From contig BMTG01000007.1 of assembly GCA_014649555.1 (NCBI GenBank), positions 310,001 to 374,000 on the forward strand: DNA of 64,000 nt, written 5' to 3'. Position 1 is the stretch's first letter, and each line of letters opens with the position of its first letter. Below, piece by piece: positions 45,169 through 53,382 of this stretch. Below the pieces are notes generated by a model. The model was not told the DNA's origin and did not search any database. It saw only the letters and a program-made list of their open reading frames with translations. Position numbers and translations under genes: made by a program. Origin of the DNA: Streptomyces globisporus (lineage in GTDB: Bacteria > Actinomycetota > Actinomycetes > Streptomycetales > Streptomycetaceae).

Positions 45169-45978
45169 ATGCCCGCTCCCCGTACCGTCCTGCTCACCGG
45201 CGCCGCGGGCGGCCTCGGCACCCTGATGCGGGCACTGCTTCCCGCGTACGGCTACGACCTGCGACTCTTTGACCTGGTCCCGGTGGAGGACGAGCCGCAG
45301 GCCATCACCGCCGACCTGAACGACCGGAAGGCACTGCGCGAGGCCGTACGCGGAGTGGACGCGATCATCCACCTGGCCGGCATCTCCCTGGAATCCACGT
45401 TCAACAAGATCCTCAGCGCCAACATCGAGGGCACGTACAACCTCTACGAGGCCGCCCGTGAGGAGGGCGTCCGGCGCATCGTGGCCGCCTCCTCCAACCA
45501 CGCCGTCGGCTGCACGCCGCTGCCGCTCGCCGGGGACCCGCCGATCCCGTCCGACGCCCCGCACCGACCCGACACCTTCTACGGCCTGTCGAAGTGCTTC
45601 GGCGAGGACCTGGCCCAGCTCTACTGGGACCAGCACGGCGTCGAGACCGTCTCGGTCCGGATCGGGAGCTGCTTCCCGGAGCCCACCTCGGTACGCATGC
45701 TGTCCCTGTGGATGAGCCCCGCCGACGGAGCCCGCCTCTTCCACGCCGCGCTCACCGCCGAGGACGTCGGCCACACCGTCGTCCACGGCTCCTCCGCCAA
45801 CACCCGCCTGTGGTGGGACCTGACCTCGGCACGGGCCCTGGGCTACACACCTCAGGACGACTCGGAACCGTACGCGGCGAAACTCATCGCCGAACAGGGC
45901 GAGCCGGACCCGGCCGACCCGGCGCAGGCCCGGCTCGGCGGCCACTTCGTCACGGATCCGCCGATCTGGCCGCACTGA
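45169..45978 (+). CDS. udh: Uronate dehydrogenase
   Basis: Oxidises galacturonate or glucuronate to the aldarolactone with NAD, the first step of the oxidative uronate route. The 269-residue extended-SDR protein has the cofactor motif TGAAGGLG (about residues 10-17), the AASSNHAVG stretch (106-114), and Tyr138-x-x-x-Lys142 in FYGLSKCFGED. The following VRIGSCFPEP, RMLSLW and WWD are, from memory, characteristic of Agrobacterium-type uronate dehydrogenases. It is divergent from the GntR/KdgD/IlvD genes, and a full route to 2-ketoglutarate semialdehyde can be assembled if the IlvD protein acts on the aldarate. Confidence 0.87.
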   Translation: MPAPRTVLLTGAAGGLGTLMRALLPAYGYDLRLFDLVPVEDEPQAITADLNDRKALREAVRGVDAIIHLAGISLESTFNKILSANIEGTYNLYEAAREEGVRRIVAASSNHAVGCTPLPLAGDPPIPSDAPHRPDTFYGLSKCFGEDLAQLYWDQHGVETVSVRIGSCFPEPTSVRMLSLWMSPADGARLFHAALTAEDVGHTVVHGSSANTRLWWDLTSARALGYTPQDDSEPYAAKLIAEQGEPDPADPAQARLGGHFVTDPPIWPH

Positions 45979-46119
45979 GGGGGCACACCGGCGGCGAGCA
46001 CCGATGAGTTTCGGGCCCGGGGTGGGTCATGAGTGGTGGGACGCGTCGAGCGACCGGGGCACCGGCCCCCGACGCGGCCGGCAGACCGGCAGACCGCCCC
46101 CGACCGAGCGAGGACAACC

Positions 46120-46527
46120 ATGAGTGCCCCCACCAGCAAAAACACCGACAGCACCAGCAACGCCGACACCATCACCGGCCTGGGAGTCATCCTCGGCAGC
46201 ACGGACAGCGACGCCCTGATCGCCTGGTACCGCGCCGCACTGGAGCCGCTCGGCGCCCGCTGGGCGGAGCACCTCCTGATCGTCGGCCCCGGAGCGATCA
46301 TCGGCTTCGACGAGCGGGACGACGTCGCGGACAAGGCGGCCGAGCCCGGCCGGCAGATGATCAACATCACCGTGCGGGACGTCCGGGCGGCCGAGAGCCA
46401 CCTCGACACGCTCGGGGTCACGTGGGTGCGGCCGGTCGAGGAGGTCGGGGGCGGCTGGTTCTTCTCCACGATCGTGGACCCGGTGGGCAACTACCTCCAG
46501 ATCCTCCAAGGCCCGGAAACGCCCTGA
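46120..46527 (+). CDS. VOC-family (glyoxalase-like) protein
   Basis: A 135-residue protein with one vicinal-oxygen-chelate module: GLGVILGSTDSDALIAWYRAALEPLG, then INITVRDVRAAESHLDTLGV and WFFSTIVDPVGNYLQILQ. Such proteins bind metal at paired beta-alpha-beta-beta-beta units and act as small lyases, dioxygenases or resistance proteins; the usual ligand His residues are not obvious here, so it may only bind ligands. GAGGAC precedes ATG 46120. It stands between uronate dehydrogenase and an aldo/keto reductase with no sign of coupling. Confidence 0.82.
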   Translation: MSAPTSKNTDSTSNADTITGLGVILGSTDSDALIAWYRAALEPLGARWAEHLLIVGPGAIIGFDERDDVADKAAEPGRQMINITVRDVRAAESHLDTLGVTWVRPVEEVGGGWFFSTIVDPVGNYLQILQGPETP

Positions 46528-46591
46528 CGCCTCCCCCTGGAATCCCCCCTAGATTGTCAAGCACATCCGACTGAGGGGGAGTTCAGAGACC

Positions 46592-47431
46592 ATGCCACCG
46601 ACGACGTTCCGTATCGGCGGAGACCTGGCCGTGGGCCGGCTGGGCTTCGGCGCGATGCACCTGCCCACCGAGAAGCCCGCGGACCGGCAGTCGGCCGTCG
46701 CGGTCGCCCGCAGGGCGGTCGACCTGGGCATCACGCTGATCGACACGGCCCACATGTACGGGTACGGGACCAACGAGGAGGTCCTGGCCGAGGCGCTCCA
46801 CCCGTACCCGAAGGACCTCCTGATCACCACGAAGGTCGGTGTCGTCCGCTCCGCCGAGACGGGCGAGTGGGCCCTGAACGGCCGCCCGGAGTCCCTGCGC
46901 GCGGAGGTGGACCACGCCCTGCGCCGCCTCCGCGTCGACCGCCTGGAGCTGCTCCAGCTCCACCGCATCGACCCGGAGACCCCGCTCGCCGACCAGCTCG
47001 GCACGCTGCGGGAGCTGCGCGACGCCGGCAAGGTGGGCCGGATCGGCCTGTCCGAGGTGACGGCCGCCGAGCTGGCCGAGGCCCGGGAGATCGTGGACAT
47101 CGCGAGCGTCCAGAACCGCTACAACCTGACCGACCGCGAACACGAACCGGTTCTCGCGGCGTGCGAGGCGGCGGGCATCGCCTTCCTGCCCTGGCGCACG
47201 GTGGCCTGGGGCAAGGCGGGCGACCGCGCGGAGGTGGCAGCGGTGGCCGCCGAGCTGGACGCCACCCCCACCCAGGTCTGCCTGGCCTGGCTGCTGGACC
47301 ACTCCCCGGTGATGCTCCCGATCCCGGGCACGTCGAGCATCGCCCACCTGGAGGAGAACACGGCGGCGGCGGACCTGGCCCTCACACCGGAGCTGCGGGG
47401 GCGGCTGGACGGGGTCGCGGGGGCGGCGTAA
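46592..47431 (+). CDS. Aldo/keto reductase
   Basis: A 279-residue NADPH-dependent reductase. Catalytic residues are Asp51 and Tyr56 (LIDTAHMYGYG), Lys81 (LITTK) and His124 (LLQLHRID). The cofactor segment PIPGTSSIAHLEEN lies near 240-253. It is shorter than the reductase at 0.9 kb and belongs to the compact subgroup common in streptomycetes. A GAGGGGGAG ribosome site precedes the ATG. Substrate unknown; directly upstream of vapBC but with an independent promoter region between. Confidence 0.9.
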   Translation: MPPTTFRIGGDLAVGRLGFGAMHLPTEKPADRQSAVAVARRAVDLGITLIDTAHMYGYGTNEEVLAEALHPYPKDLLITTKVGVVRSAETGEWALNGRPESLRAEVDHALRRLRVDRLELLQLHRIDPETPLADQLGTLRELRDAGKVGRIGLSEVTAAELAEAREIVDIASVQNRYNLTDREHEPVLAACEAAGIAFLPWRTVAWGKAGDRAEVAAVAAELDATPTQVCLAWLLDHSPVMLPIPGTSSIAHLEENTAAADLALTPELRGRLDGVAGAA

Positions 47432-47465
47432 CCGACGGGCGGCCCAACCTGAAGATACATTGGAT

Positions 47466-47483
47466 CATGTACATTGATACATG
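47466..47483. promoter_or_regulatory. vapBC operator candidate
   Basis: Inverted repeat CATGTA-CATTGA-TACATG in a 50-bp AT-rich island, unusual for this genome. TACAT occurs three times between 47455 and 47482. VapB-VapC complexes usually repress their own promoter through such palindromes. Confidence 0.55.
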
Positions 47484-47509
47484 TAGGTGTATATACCGAG
47501 GGGTGAAGT

Positions 47510-47737
47510 ATGAGCCGAACAGTCATCGATCTCGACGACGAAGCGCTTGCCGCCGCCGCAATAGAGCTGGGAACCACGACGAAGCGCGAAACGATCAACA
47601 CCGCGCTGCGCGAGGTTGTCGAGCGCAATCGCCGTCTGCGCGCGCTGCACGAGCTGCAGGACATCGCTCAGGAGGGCGGCCTGGACATGGACGTTCTTCT
47701 CGACAAGCGCCGCTATCGAGGGGGCCCCGCGGCGTGA
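47510..47737 (+). CDS. vapB: VapB-type antitoxin
   Basis: A 75-residue antitoxin. The N-terminal half is a ribbon-helix-helix DNA-binding fold (TVIDLDDEALAAAAIELGTTTKRETINTALREVVE), and the C-terminal tail (GGLDMDVLLDKRRYRGG) is the part expected to wrap round the toxin. GGGGTG precedes the ATG. The TGA overlaps the toxin GTG by 4 bp (GTGA at 47734-47737), giving coupled synthesis with antitoxin first. Confidence 0.92.
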   Translation: MSRTVIDLDDEALAAAAIELGTTTKRETINTALREVVERNRRLRALHELQDIAQEGGLDMDVLLDKRRYRGGPAA

Positions 47738-48141
47738 GTGTCGCCGACTATCTCATCGACACATCGGCGCTCGCCCGCATCCTCTTGCGCCAAAGCACCG
47801 AGGACTGGGCCCGCCGCATCAGTGCAGGCCTTGTCGCCTTCTGTGACCTCACCGAACTGGAACTGCTCTATTCCGCCCGCTCCACCGAGGACCGCGAGAA
47901 GGTCCGGGAGCGTCTGGCCCTGTACACCTGGTGCCCCATGCCTGACGGGGTGTTCCGGCGTGCCCGGACCGTACAGGAACAACTCACTTCCAAGGGAGAG
48001 CACCGAAGCGCCGGCCCTGTGGATCTGCTGGTGGCTGCCACTGCGGAACAGTCGGGTCTGACGCTGCTCCACTACGACCGCGACTTCGAGACCATCGCCC
48101 GCACCACCGGACAGCCCACCAGAATGCTGGACCTGAGGTAG
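47734..48141 (+). CDS. vapC: VapC-type PIN-domain toxin ribonuclease
   Basis: A 135-residue Mg-dependent ribonuclease. The PIN acidic residues are Asp9 (LIDTSALA), Glu43 (LTELELLYSAR), Asp97 (PVDLLVAATA) and an Asp in LHYDRDFE (115 or 117), so the active site looks complete. Expression is tied to VapB by a 4-bp overlap. Such toxins cleave tRNA or rRNA when the antitoxin is degraded. A second PIN fragment at 58.0 kb is truncated and unrelated in position. Confidence 0.92.
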   Translation: MSVADYLIDTSALARILLRQSTEDWARRISAGLVAFCDLTELELLYSARSTEDREKVRERLALYTWCPMPDGVFRRARTVQEQLTSKGEHRSAGPVDLLVAATAEQSGLTLLHYDRDFETIARTTGQPTRMLDLR

Positions 48142-48291
48142 CCGCCGGACTGCGGCGGCCGCCCGGCCGAACCGCACCTCACCGGGGAAGCCGCAGCAAG
48201 GTGACGATTGACGACGGCGCTGCACCCGCCCCGGGCCGTGGCCTGCCCGACGCGTCAGCTACACCTTCGCAGCAGTCGGCCCCGGCCCACC

Positions 48292-49038
48292 TCACATCCG
48301 GGACCTCAGTACGTCGACCTCGCAGCCCGGCAAGTACGGGTCGAAGCCGTGCTCGATCAGCCAGCGCACTGCGAGCAGGCTTCGCAGCGACCACCACGCG
48401 TGGATCACTTCGAGGTCGACGTCACCGCCGTAGCCGGCGAGGACGTCGTCGAGGTGCTCCTCGTGGCCGAGCGTGAAGGTGGCGAGGTCGTACAGCGCAT
48501 CGCCCCGGCCCGCCTCGGACCAGTCGATGATGCCCGTGACCTGGTCGTCTTCGACGAAGACGTGCGCGATCTGCAGGTCGCCGTGCGTGAACGCCGGAGT
48601 CCACGGCCTCAGCGCGGCCTCGGCGACCTGGCGGTTACGGGTGACCAGGTCGGCGGGTAGGATCCCGTCCGCCACGAGCAACGCGCACTCCGCGTCGATC
48701 TCCGCCGCAAGCTCGCCGACGCCTCGTCCTGCCCGGCCGACCCCGGGCGGCAGTGGCGCGTCGTGCAGCTTCCGGATGGCGGCGCCCGCCGCCGCCCAAG
48801 CCGCCGGTGATCCGGTCGAGGAGCCGCCGAGGCGCCCGAGCGTCGTCCCCGGGACGGCCGCGATCGCCAGCACGGGCGGCTTGCGCCAGAGGACCTCCGG
48901 GGTCGGGACCGGCGCGAACGACATTGCCTCGACTTCGGCGTCGATACGCGCCTGATCGGCGTCCACCTTCAGGAACACGTCACCGACGCGCAGGGTCGCG
49001 CGCTCGGAGTGGGCGACGACGACTTGGACCTCATCCAT
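48292..49038 (-). CDS. Aminoglycoside phosphotransferase-like kinase
   Basis: A 248-residue protein of the APH/choline-kinase fold. The kinase loop is FTHGDLQIAHVFVEDD with catalytic Asp154; the residue that is normally a metal-binding Asn is His159. The Asp of the metal motif is Asp172 in GIIDWSEAGRGDALYDLA. The N-lobe is compact (FLKVDAD with the ATP Lys24). It could phosphorylate an aminoglycoside, peptide antibiotic or sugar; it resembles viomycin-phosphotransferase-like proteins in loop sequence, as I recall. Stand-alone and convergent with vapC across a 150-bp non-coding gap. Confidence 0.82.
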   Translation of the reverse strand: MDEVQVVVAHSERATLRVGDVFLKVDADQARIDAEVEAMSFAPVPTPEVLWRKPPVLAIAAVPGTTLGRLGGSSTGSPAAWAAAGAAIRKLHDAPLPPGVGRAGRGVGELAAEIDAECALLVADGILPADLVTRNRQVAEAALRPWTPAFTHGDLQIAHVFVEDDQVTGIIDWSEAGRGDALYDLATFTLGHEEHLDDVLAGYGGDVDLEVIHAWWSLRSLLAVRWLIEHGFDPYLPGCEVDVLRSRM

Positions 49039-49110
49039 GGACGACGAGTATCCCGGCGCCGGTCGCGGACGTCGCCGGGTTTATCGCGCGCCGCCACCGC
49101 TGGAGGAGTC

Positions 49111-49314
49111 CTAGAGGGAACCGTCCTGAACGGCGGTGACGAAGGCCCGCCAGTGCTCGGGGCCGAAGGTGTGCGCACCGAGGGAGCGGTCCTTGCTGTC
49201 GCCGACGGCGACGAGACCATCCGGCGTCGGCTGAGCTTCGATGCACGAACCGCCGTTGTCACCGCTGTACGAAGACTTCACCCAGGCACCGTCGGGCAGT
49301 CCGTATCGCGCCAT
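49111..49314 (-). CDS. DUF397 protein
   Basis: A 67-residue DUF397 protein: WVKSSYSGDNGGSCIEAQ, then VAVGDSKDRSLGAHTFGPEHWRAFVTAVQDG. This family nearly always sits beside an HTH/DUF5753 regulator, as here (15 bp downstream of it). The pair is related to BldB/WhiJ-type developmental control in streptomycetes and is proposed to act like an antitoxin/toxin or co-regulator couple. Confidence 0.93.
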   Translation of the reverse strand: MARYGLPDGAWVKSSYSGDNGGSCIEAQPTPDGLVAVGDSKDRSLGAHTFGPEHWRAFVTAVQDGSL

Positions 49315-49329
49315 CTTCTGTGTCCACCT

Positions 49330-50199
49330 CTACGCTCTGTTCACGAACTCTCGCTTCACAGCCGAGATTAGCTCCATGGACTGCCGCGATGTGAGTGCTG
49401 CCGCCCGCAGTTCATCGAAGGCCAGTTGGTAGCGCTCCACGGATTCGTCTTCCTCCAGGTAGAGCGCGCCGTCGAGATACTCCAGGTTGACCACGTCCAG
49501 GTCCATCGGGTCGGGATAGCTGTAGACGTTGAAGGGGCCGTCCGCCCCGGCATGCCAGCCCTGGGCGAATGGCACCACCTGGATGGTGAGCTTCGGCGGA
49601 TTGTTCATCTCCAGGATCTTGTCGAGCTGAGCCGCCATGACAGCCGGTCCGCCGACCTCTCGGCGGAGCACCGCCTCGTCGAGAAGACAGACGTACTGCG
49701 GCGGATTCTCCCGCGTGAAGATCTCCTGCCGACTCTTACGCACTTCGACGTAAGAGTCGATCTCCTCCTCCGTCGCGGTCTTGTTCACGGAGCGGATGAC
49801 CTCCGTGGCGTACTCGACGGTCTGGAGCAGCCCCGGCACCAGCATGGGCTGGAACGCGAGGATCCGTGCAGCGTCCGACTCGATCGACAGTCGCTCCTGA
49901 AAACCGGCCGTAAGTATGTCGCTGTACTGCGCCCACCACCCCTTACGCCTCCCCTCACGCGCGAGCGTGGTCAGCGCCGTCCGCAGCCGCTCGTCCGAGA
50001 CCCCGTACAGGGCAAGCAGCGCCTCGATCTCCAGCTTGCTGACGCCCTGACGGCCGTTCTCCTGCCGGGAGATCTTGGGCTTGTCACCGCCGATGCGCTC
50101 GGCGGCCTCCTCCATCCTGACTCCGGCCTTCTCCCGAAGCCGCTTCAGCTCGGCACCGAGCCTTCGGCGACGCACCGTTGGGCGTGGATGACTTGGCAT
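49330..50199 (-). CDS. XRE-type HTH regulator with DUF5753 domain (WhiJ-like)
   Basis: A 289-residue regulator. The N-terminal helix-turn-helix spans about residues 12-70 (LGAELKRLREKAGVRMEEAAERIGGDKPKISRQENGRQGVSKLEIEALL). The C-terminal DUF5753 domain (about 95-285) has the typical FQPMLVPGLLQTVEYA and LDEAVLRREVGGPAVMAAQLDKILEM. It is followed by DUF397 and divergent from an anti-sigma-type ATPase, the standard WhiJ-like layout. It probably binds the GCAACT palindromes between the divergent genes. Confidence 0.93.
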   Translation of the reverse strand: MPSHPRPTVRRRRLGAELKRLREKAGVRMEEAAERIGGDKPKISRQENGRQGVSKLEIEALLALYGVSDERLRTALTTLAREGRRKGWWAQYSDILTAGFQERLSIESDAARILAFQPMLVPGLLQTVEYATEVIRSVNKTATEEEIDSYVEVRKSRQEIFTRENPPQYVCLLDEAVLRREVGGPAVMAAQLDKILEMNNPPKLTIQVVPFAQGWHAGADGPFNVYSYPDPMDLDVVNLEYLDGALYLEEDESVERYQLAFDELRAAALTSRQSMELISAVKREFVNRA

Positions 50200-50309
50200 G
50201 CGGGTCCCTCCCCTGACGTCCGTGGCTCAGTGTTACCCGCCGATGACGGCGTTTAGCAACTCCCGTTATATGCACAAGCGTTCACCCACACAGGCGAATC
50301 TACAATTTT

Positions 50310-50326
50310 GCAACTGAAGTAGTTGC
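50310..50326. promoter_or_regulatory. Palindrome in the HTH/ATPase divergent promoter
   Basis: GCAACT-GAAGT-AGTTGC, perfect 6-bp arms. A further GCAACT half-site lies at 50256-50261. Likely operator for the HTH regulator, by position. Confidence 0.5.
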
Positions 50327-50439
50327 GGTGAGCCATCGCGACGGTCCACTCTGTTGCTCACCACGCAAGGCACCACCGCGACTACCCGGAGTTGCCGTGT
50401 CGCGTGGGCCTGCCCCCTACCCTCACGTCGGAGGAACCC

Positions 50440-50865
50440 ATGGCCGTCGCCCCCGCCAGCGAGCCCGACCCGCCCGACTACCGCCAAGAACTCGTCGCCC
50501 GCCCCGAGACGCTCGCGATCATGCGGCGCATCGTCAGCGCCCACCTCGACCTCTGGGACCTGCGCGAACTGAGCGACGCCGCCACGCTCTGCGCCCACGA
50601 GTTGCTCACCAACGTCATGCGGCACACCGGCTCCCCGCTCTGCACGATCACCCTGCGCCGCCGGCCCGACGGCGTACGCGTCACCGTCAGCGACTCCGAC
50701 ACCGCACCACCCGAGCGTCGCGCCCCCGAGTGGAGCGAGGAGAGCGGGCGCGGGGTTCTCCTGATCGCCGCGCTCGCGGCGCAGTGCGGCACGGTGATGC
50801 GGCGGGACGGCAAGGACGTCTGGGCCGACATCCGCACCACGGCGTCACCCACGTACGCCACGTGA
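50440..50865 (+). CDS. Anti-sigma-factor-type ATP-binding protein (HATPase_c, RsbW-like)
   Basis: A 141-residue GHKL ATPase. The N box is LCAHELLTNVMRH with Asn58, the G1 box Asp is in VTVSDSD (about 85), and the G2 box is GRGVLLIAALA (103-113). Stand-alone proteins like this act as anti-sigma kinases or as part of WhiJ-like loci. GGAGGAACCC precedes ATG 50440. Its stop overlaps the following small gene by 4 bp. Confidence 0.9.
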   Translation: MAVAPASEPDPPDYRQELVARPETLAIMRRIVSAHLDLWDLRELSDAATLCAHELLTNVMRHTGSPLCTITLRRRPDGVRVTVSDSDTAPPERRAPEWSEESGRGVLLIAALAAQCGTVMRRDGKDVWADIRTTASPTYAT

Positions 50866-51209
50866 ACAGGCTCCTGCCGCGCGCCTACTGGTGTCACGCG
50901 GACACCGACAGCACGCCGACCACGCCACCCCCGGACGACCTCCTCACCACCGCACCCGGTCAGGCCCTGGCCTGGTTCCGCGCACCCGTGCGACGGCTGA
51001 CACCAGGGCTGGACCGTGACGCCCGGCGCCGAGCCCGGACTTGGCTCGGTGACCACCGCAGCACCGAGGCCGCCATCCGCAGCCTGCGTCGCGGCCAGGG
51101 TTACGCGTACGAGCTGCCCACGGCCGACGGAACCTGGCGCTGGACGGCGTACCCGGTCTCCGCCCTCCCCTTGTTACCGACCGACCAGCAACCCAGGAGC
51201 CACGCATGA
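50862..51209 (+). CDS. Hypothetical protein
   Basis: A 115-residue protein from GTG 50862, overlapping the ATPase stop by 4 bp and the next start by 4 bp. It has an Arg-rich central helix region (RRLTPGLDRDARRRARTWLGDHRSTEAAIRSLRRG) and a C-terminal stretch with YELPTADGTWRWTAYPV. No domain recognised. The coupling on both sides is the best evidence that it is real and works with the ATPase. Confidence 0.65.
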   Translation: MNRLLPRAYWCHADTDSTPTTPPPDDLLTTAPGQALAWFRAPVRRLTPGLDRDARRRARTWLGDHRSTEAAIRSLRRGQGYAYELPTADGTWRWTAYPVSALPLLPTDQQPRSHA

Positions 51210-51748
51210 CCGACACCGACACGCGTACGAACACGCCGGCCCCGCCGCCCCCTTCCTCCGAACTGCGAGCCGCCTTCCGCGAGGCCGGTCTGAACGCACG
51301 CGTAACGGCACCGGATACGGATGCGCAGAACCCCGTGCGGATCACCCTCCTCAACCCCACCGACGCCCGCCAGCTGGCCCGCCTCATCCGCACCGGAACC
51401 AAGCGCACGCTGAAGGCCGCCCGCACCCTGCGGGAGATCTGCGAGGGGTACCGGATCGACCTCCCCGGCCTCCGGGTCGAGCACGGACGCATCACCCTCG
51501 GCCCCATCCGTGTCGACGACGCGGCACGGCTGGCCCGGCTGCTCGATGCAGTGCCACAGACCACCGGACAGGCGGGCACGGCCGCCGACACCGACACCGT
51601 CAAGGCTCTGCTCGACCACGCTTTCCCGCAGGCCACAGGCGGCGGCACCGTCCCCGTATCCGTACGGGAAAGGACCCCGCACCTTCTGCACCTGGGCTCG
51701 ATCGACGCCAGGACCGCACGACGCCTGATCCGTGCCCTCCAGTTCTGA
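51206..51748 (+). CDS. Hypothetical protein
   Basis: A 180-residue protein coupled to the preceding gene by ATGA at 51206-51209. A disordered Thr/Pro N-terminus is followed by two similar segments: ITLLNPTDARQLARLIRTG and ITLGPIRVDDAARLARLLDAV, plus LHLGSIDARTARRLIRALQF at the end. This threefold pattern of strand then DARxLARL helix suggests an internal repeat. Function unknown; it forms a three-gene unit with the ATPase. Confidence 0.7.
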   Translation: MTDTDTRTNTPAPPPPSSELRAAFREAGLNARVTAPDTDAQNPVRITLLNPTDARQLARLIRTGTKRTLKAARTLREICEGYRIDLPGLRVEHGRITLGPIRVDDAARLARLLDAVPQTTGQAGTAADTDTVKALLDHAFPQATGGGTVPVSVRERTPHLLHLGSIDARTARRLIRALQF

Positions 51749-51769
51749 ACGGCCTTCCGTCCCCGGTCG

Positions 51770-52024
51770 TCAGTGGCCTTTACGGCGCTCCACGTCGAAG
51801 CGGTACAGCACTCGCACCAGTCGCCACACTCCGGCCGCCCCTCCCACCAGGGCTCCCCCCGTCAGCACACCTTTGGACGCCGAACCGGAGAGATCGAAGG
51901 CGAGAGTGAGCACCAGCGCGGGGGCGAAGACCGCTGCGGCAAGAACGGCAGCAGTCACCAGGGCGAAGACGATCTCCACCGTCATCGCGTCCTTCTCCCA
52001 CCGCGACTCGCGCCCCATGCCCAT
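51770..52024 (-). CDS. Small membrane protein, DUF6332-like
   Basis: An 84-residue protein with two predicted helices (VEIVFALVTAAVLAAAVFAPALVLTLAF and GVLTGGALVGGAAGVWRLVRVLY) and a basic tail. It resembles a small streptomycete family I recall as DUF6332. ATG 51985 would give a shorter form of 71 residues. Convergent with the preceding operon, no known function. Confidence 0.65.
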   Translation of the reverse strand: MGMGRESRWEKDAMTVEIVFALVTAAVLAAAVFAPALVLTLAFDLSGSASKGVLTGGALVGGAAGVWRLVRVLYRFDVERRKGH

Positions 52025-52147
52025 GCCGGAAGTCTCGCACCACGGTCAAACACAAGAACTGCGCGACGCCCGATCGGCCCAGCTCGATTCCTGAACTGCC
52101 ATCCTTTGCACGGCCATTGACACGGGCAACCCCTGACGAGATTCTGC

Positions 52148-52159
52148 GAGAGCGCTCTT
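52148..52159. promoter_or_regulatory. LacI-type operator candidate upstream of secreted GH43
   Basis: Palindrome core AGAGCGCTCT (52149-52158), about 100 bp before the start codon. Related in form to the GAAAGCGCTTTC sites of the pectin cluster and to CebR-type operators. Confidence 0.5.
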
Positions 52160-52254
52160 CTATCGATGTAAATCGTCACCGTCGCCACCCTCACGGCGCC
52201 GCCGTCGTTATCGCCATCGCCATCATCGGATCCCCCACCCAGGAGCGAGCCCCC

Positions 52255-53382
52255 ATGAGCGATTCCAAGCGCAAGCCCAGAAGACCCCTCCGCCGCTCCT
52301 CCGCCCTCGGCGCAATCGCGCTGGGCGCCGCCCTCGCCGCAACGCTCTTCCTCTCACCGCCCGGCACCGCCCAGGGCGCGCCGCCCGCCCGTGAGGCGGC
52401 GGGGCCGCAGGGGCAGACCAGCCTGCGTGCGGCCGACCCCAGCGTGCTGCGGGCGGGCAGTACGTACGTCGGCGTCCAGTCGACCGGCGGCGGCATCGTC
52501 GTCCGGCAGGCGTCGTCCACGGACGGTCTTGCCACCGCGCCCGCGCGGCAGGTCTGGGCCGACAGCCGGGGGCGCGGGGAGGTCTGGGCTCCCGAGATCG
52601 TGATGGACGGCGGGCGGTACTACATCTACTTCACGGCCGGTGCCGGAGCCGCCCACCGCATGTTCGTCATCAGCTCCGCCTCCCCGGACAGCGGGTACGG
52701 GGCCGAGACCCAGCTCGCCCTCCCCGACGGCAAATGGGCCATCGACGGGTCCCTGTTCACCTTCGAGGGGCAGCGCTGGTTCGTCTGGTCCGGGTGGGCG
52801 GGCGACACCAACGTCGAGCAGAACCTCTACATCGCGCGGATGAGCAGCCCGACCCAGCCCACCGGCGCGCGGTACGTCATCTCGCAGCCGCGCGAGAGCT
52901 GGGAGCGGGTGGCCGGCAACCCGTTCATCAACGAGAGCCCCGAGGCGATCAAGGACCCGAACGGGCAACTGCACATCGCGTACTCCGCGAACGGCAGTTG
53001 GAGCGAGCAGTACTGTCTGGCGGACCTACGCCTGCGCAAGGGCGGCGACCCCACGTACGTATGGGACTGGTACAAGTCGAACGGCTGCCTGTTCGGCTCC
53101 AACCGCGCGACGATGATGGCCGGTTGGGACCCGACGCTGCACGTGAACGGGCCCGGCCACCACACCTTCGTGCTGCTCCACGGCGACATCAACACCAGCC
53201 CGCCCGCAGGCCCGAGGTTCCCGTCGATGTACCACGCGGTCGCGAAGGGCACTCCGTACTCCTGGGCGAACCGCCACTGGTACACGGGCACGTTCGTCTG
53301 GTGGGGCGACACGACGTACTCGCGGGCCAACGTTCCGGGACCCACGTCCGACAAGGGGTGGAGCCTGAAGTTCTTCGAGTGA
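52255..53382 (+). CDS. Secreted GH43-like glycoside hydrolase
   Basis: A 375-residue exported protein. The signal region is basic (KRKPRRPLRRSSALGAIALGAALAATLFLSPPGTAQG). The propeller shows the general-base Asp in LRAADPSVLRAGSTYV, WAPEIVMDGGRYYIYFTAG, Asp in KWAIDGSLFTFEG and Glu in INESPEAIKD. This fits GH43 enzymes acting on arabinan or related polymers outside the cell. AGGAGCGAG precedes ATG 52255. A LacI-type operator candidate upstream and a strong terminator downstream frame it as a single-gene unit. Confidence 0.88.
   Translation: MSDSKRKPRRPLRRSSALGAIALGAALAATLFLSPPGTAQGAPPAREAAGPQGQTSLRAADPSVLRAGSTYVGVQSTGGGIVVRQASSTDGLATAPARQVWADSRGRGEVWAPEIVMDGGRYYIYFTAGAGAAHRMFVISSASPDSGYGAETQLALPDGKWAIDGSLFTFEGQRWFVWSGWAGDTNVEQNLYIARMSSPTQPTGARYVISQPRESWERVAGNPFINESPEAIKDPNGQLHIAYSANGSWSEQYCLADLRLRKGGDPTYVWDWYKSNGCLFGSNRATMMAGWDPTLHVNGPGHHTFVLLHGDINTSPPAGPRFPSMYHAVAKGTPYSWANRHWYTGTFVWWGDTTYSRANVPGPTSDKGWSLKFFE

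Noticed and set aside
48292..49038. Assignment as a defined aminoglycoside resistance gene
   Set aside because: Only fold-level motifs are visible and one ligand is altered; the substrate cannot be named.
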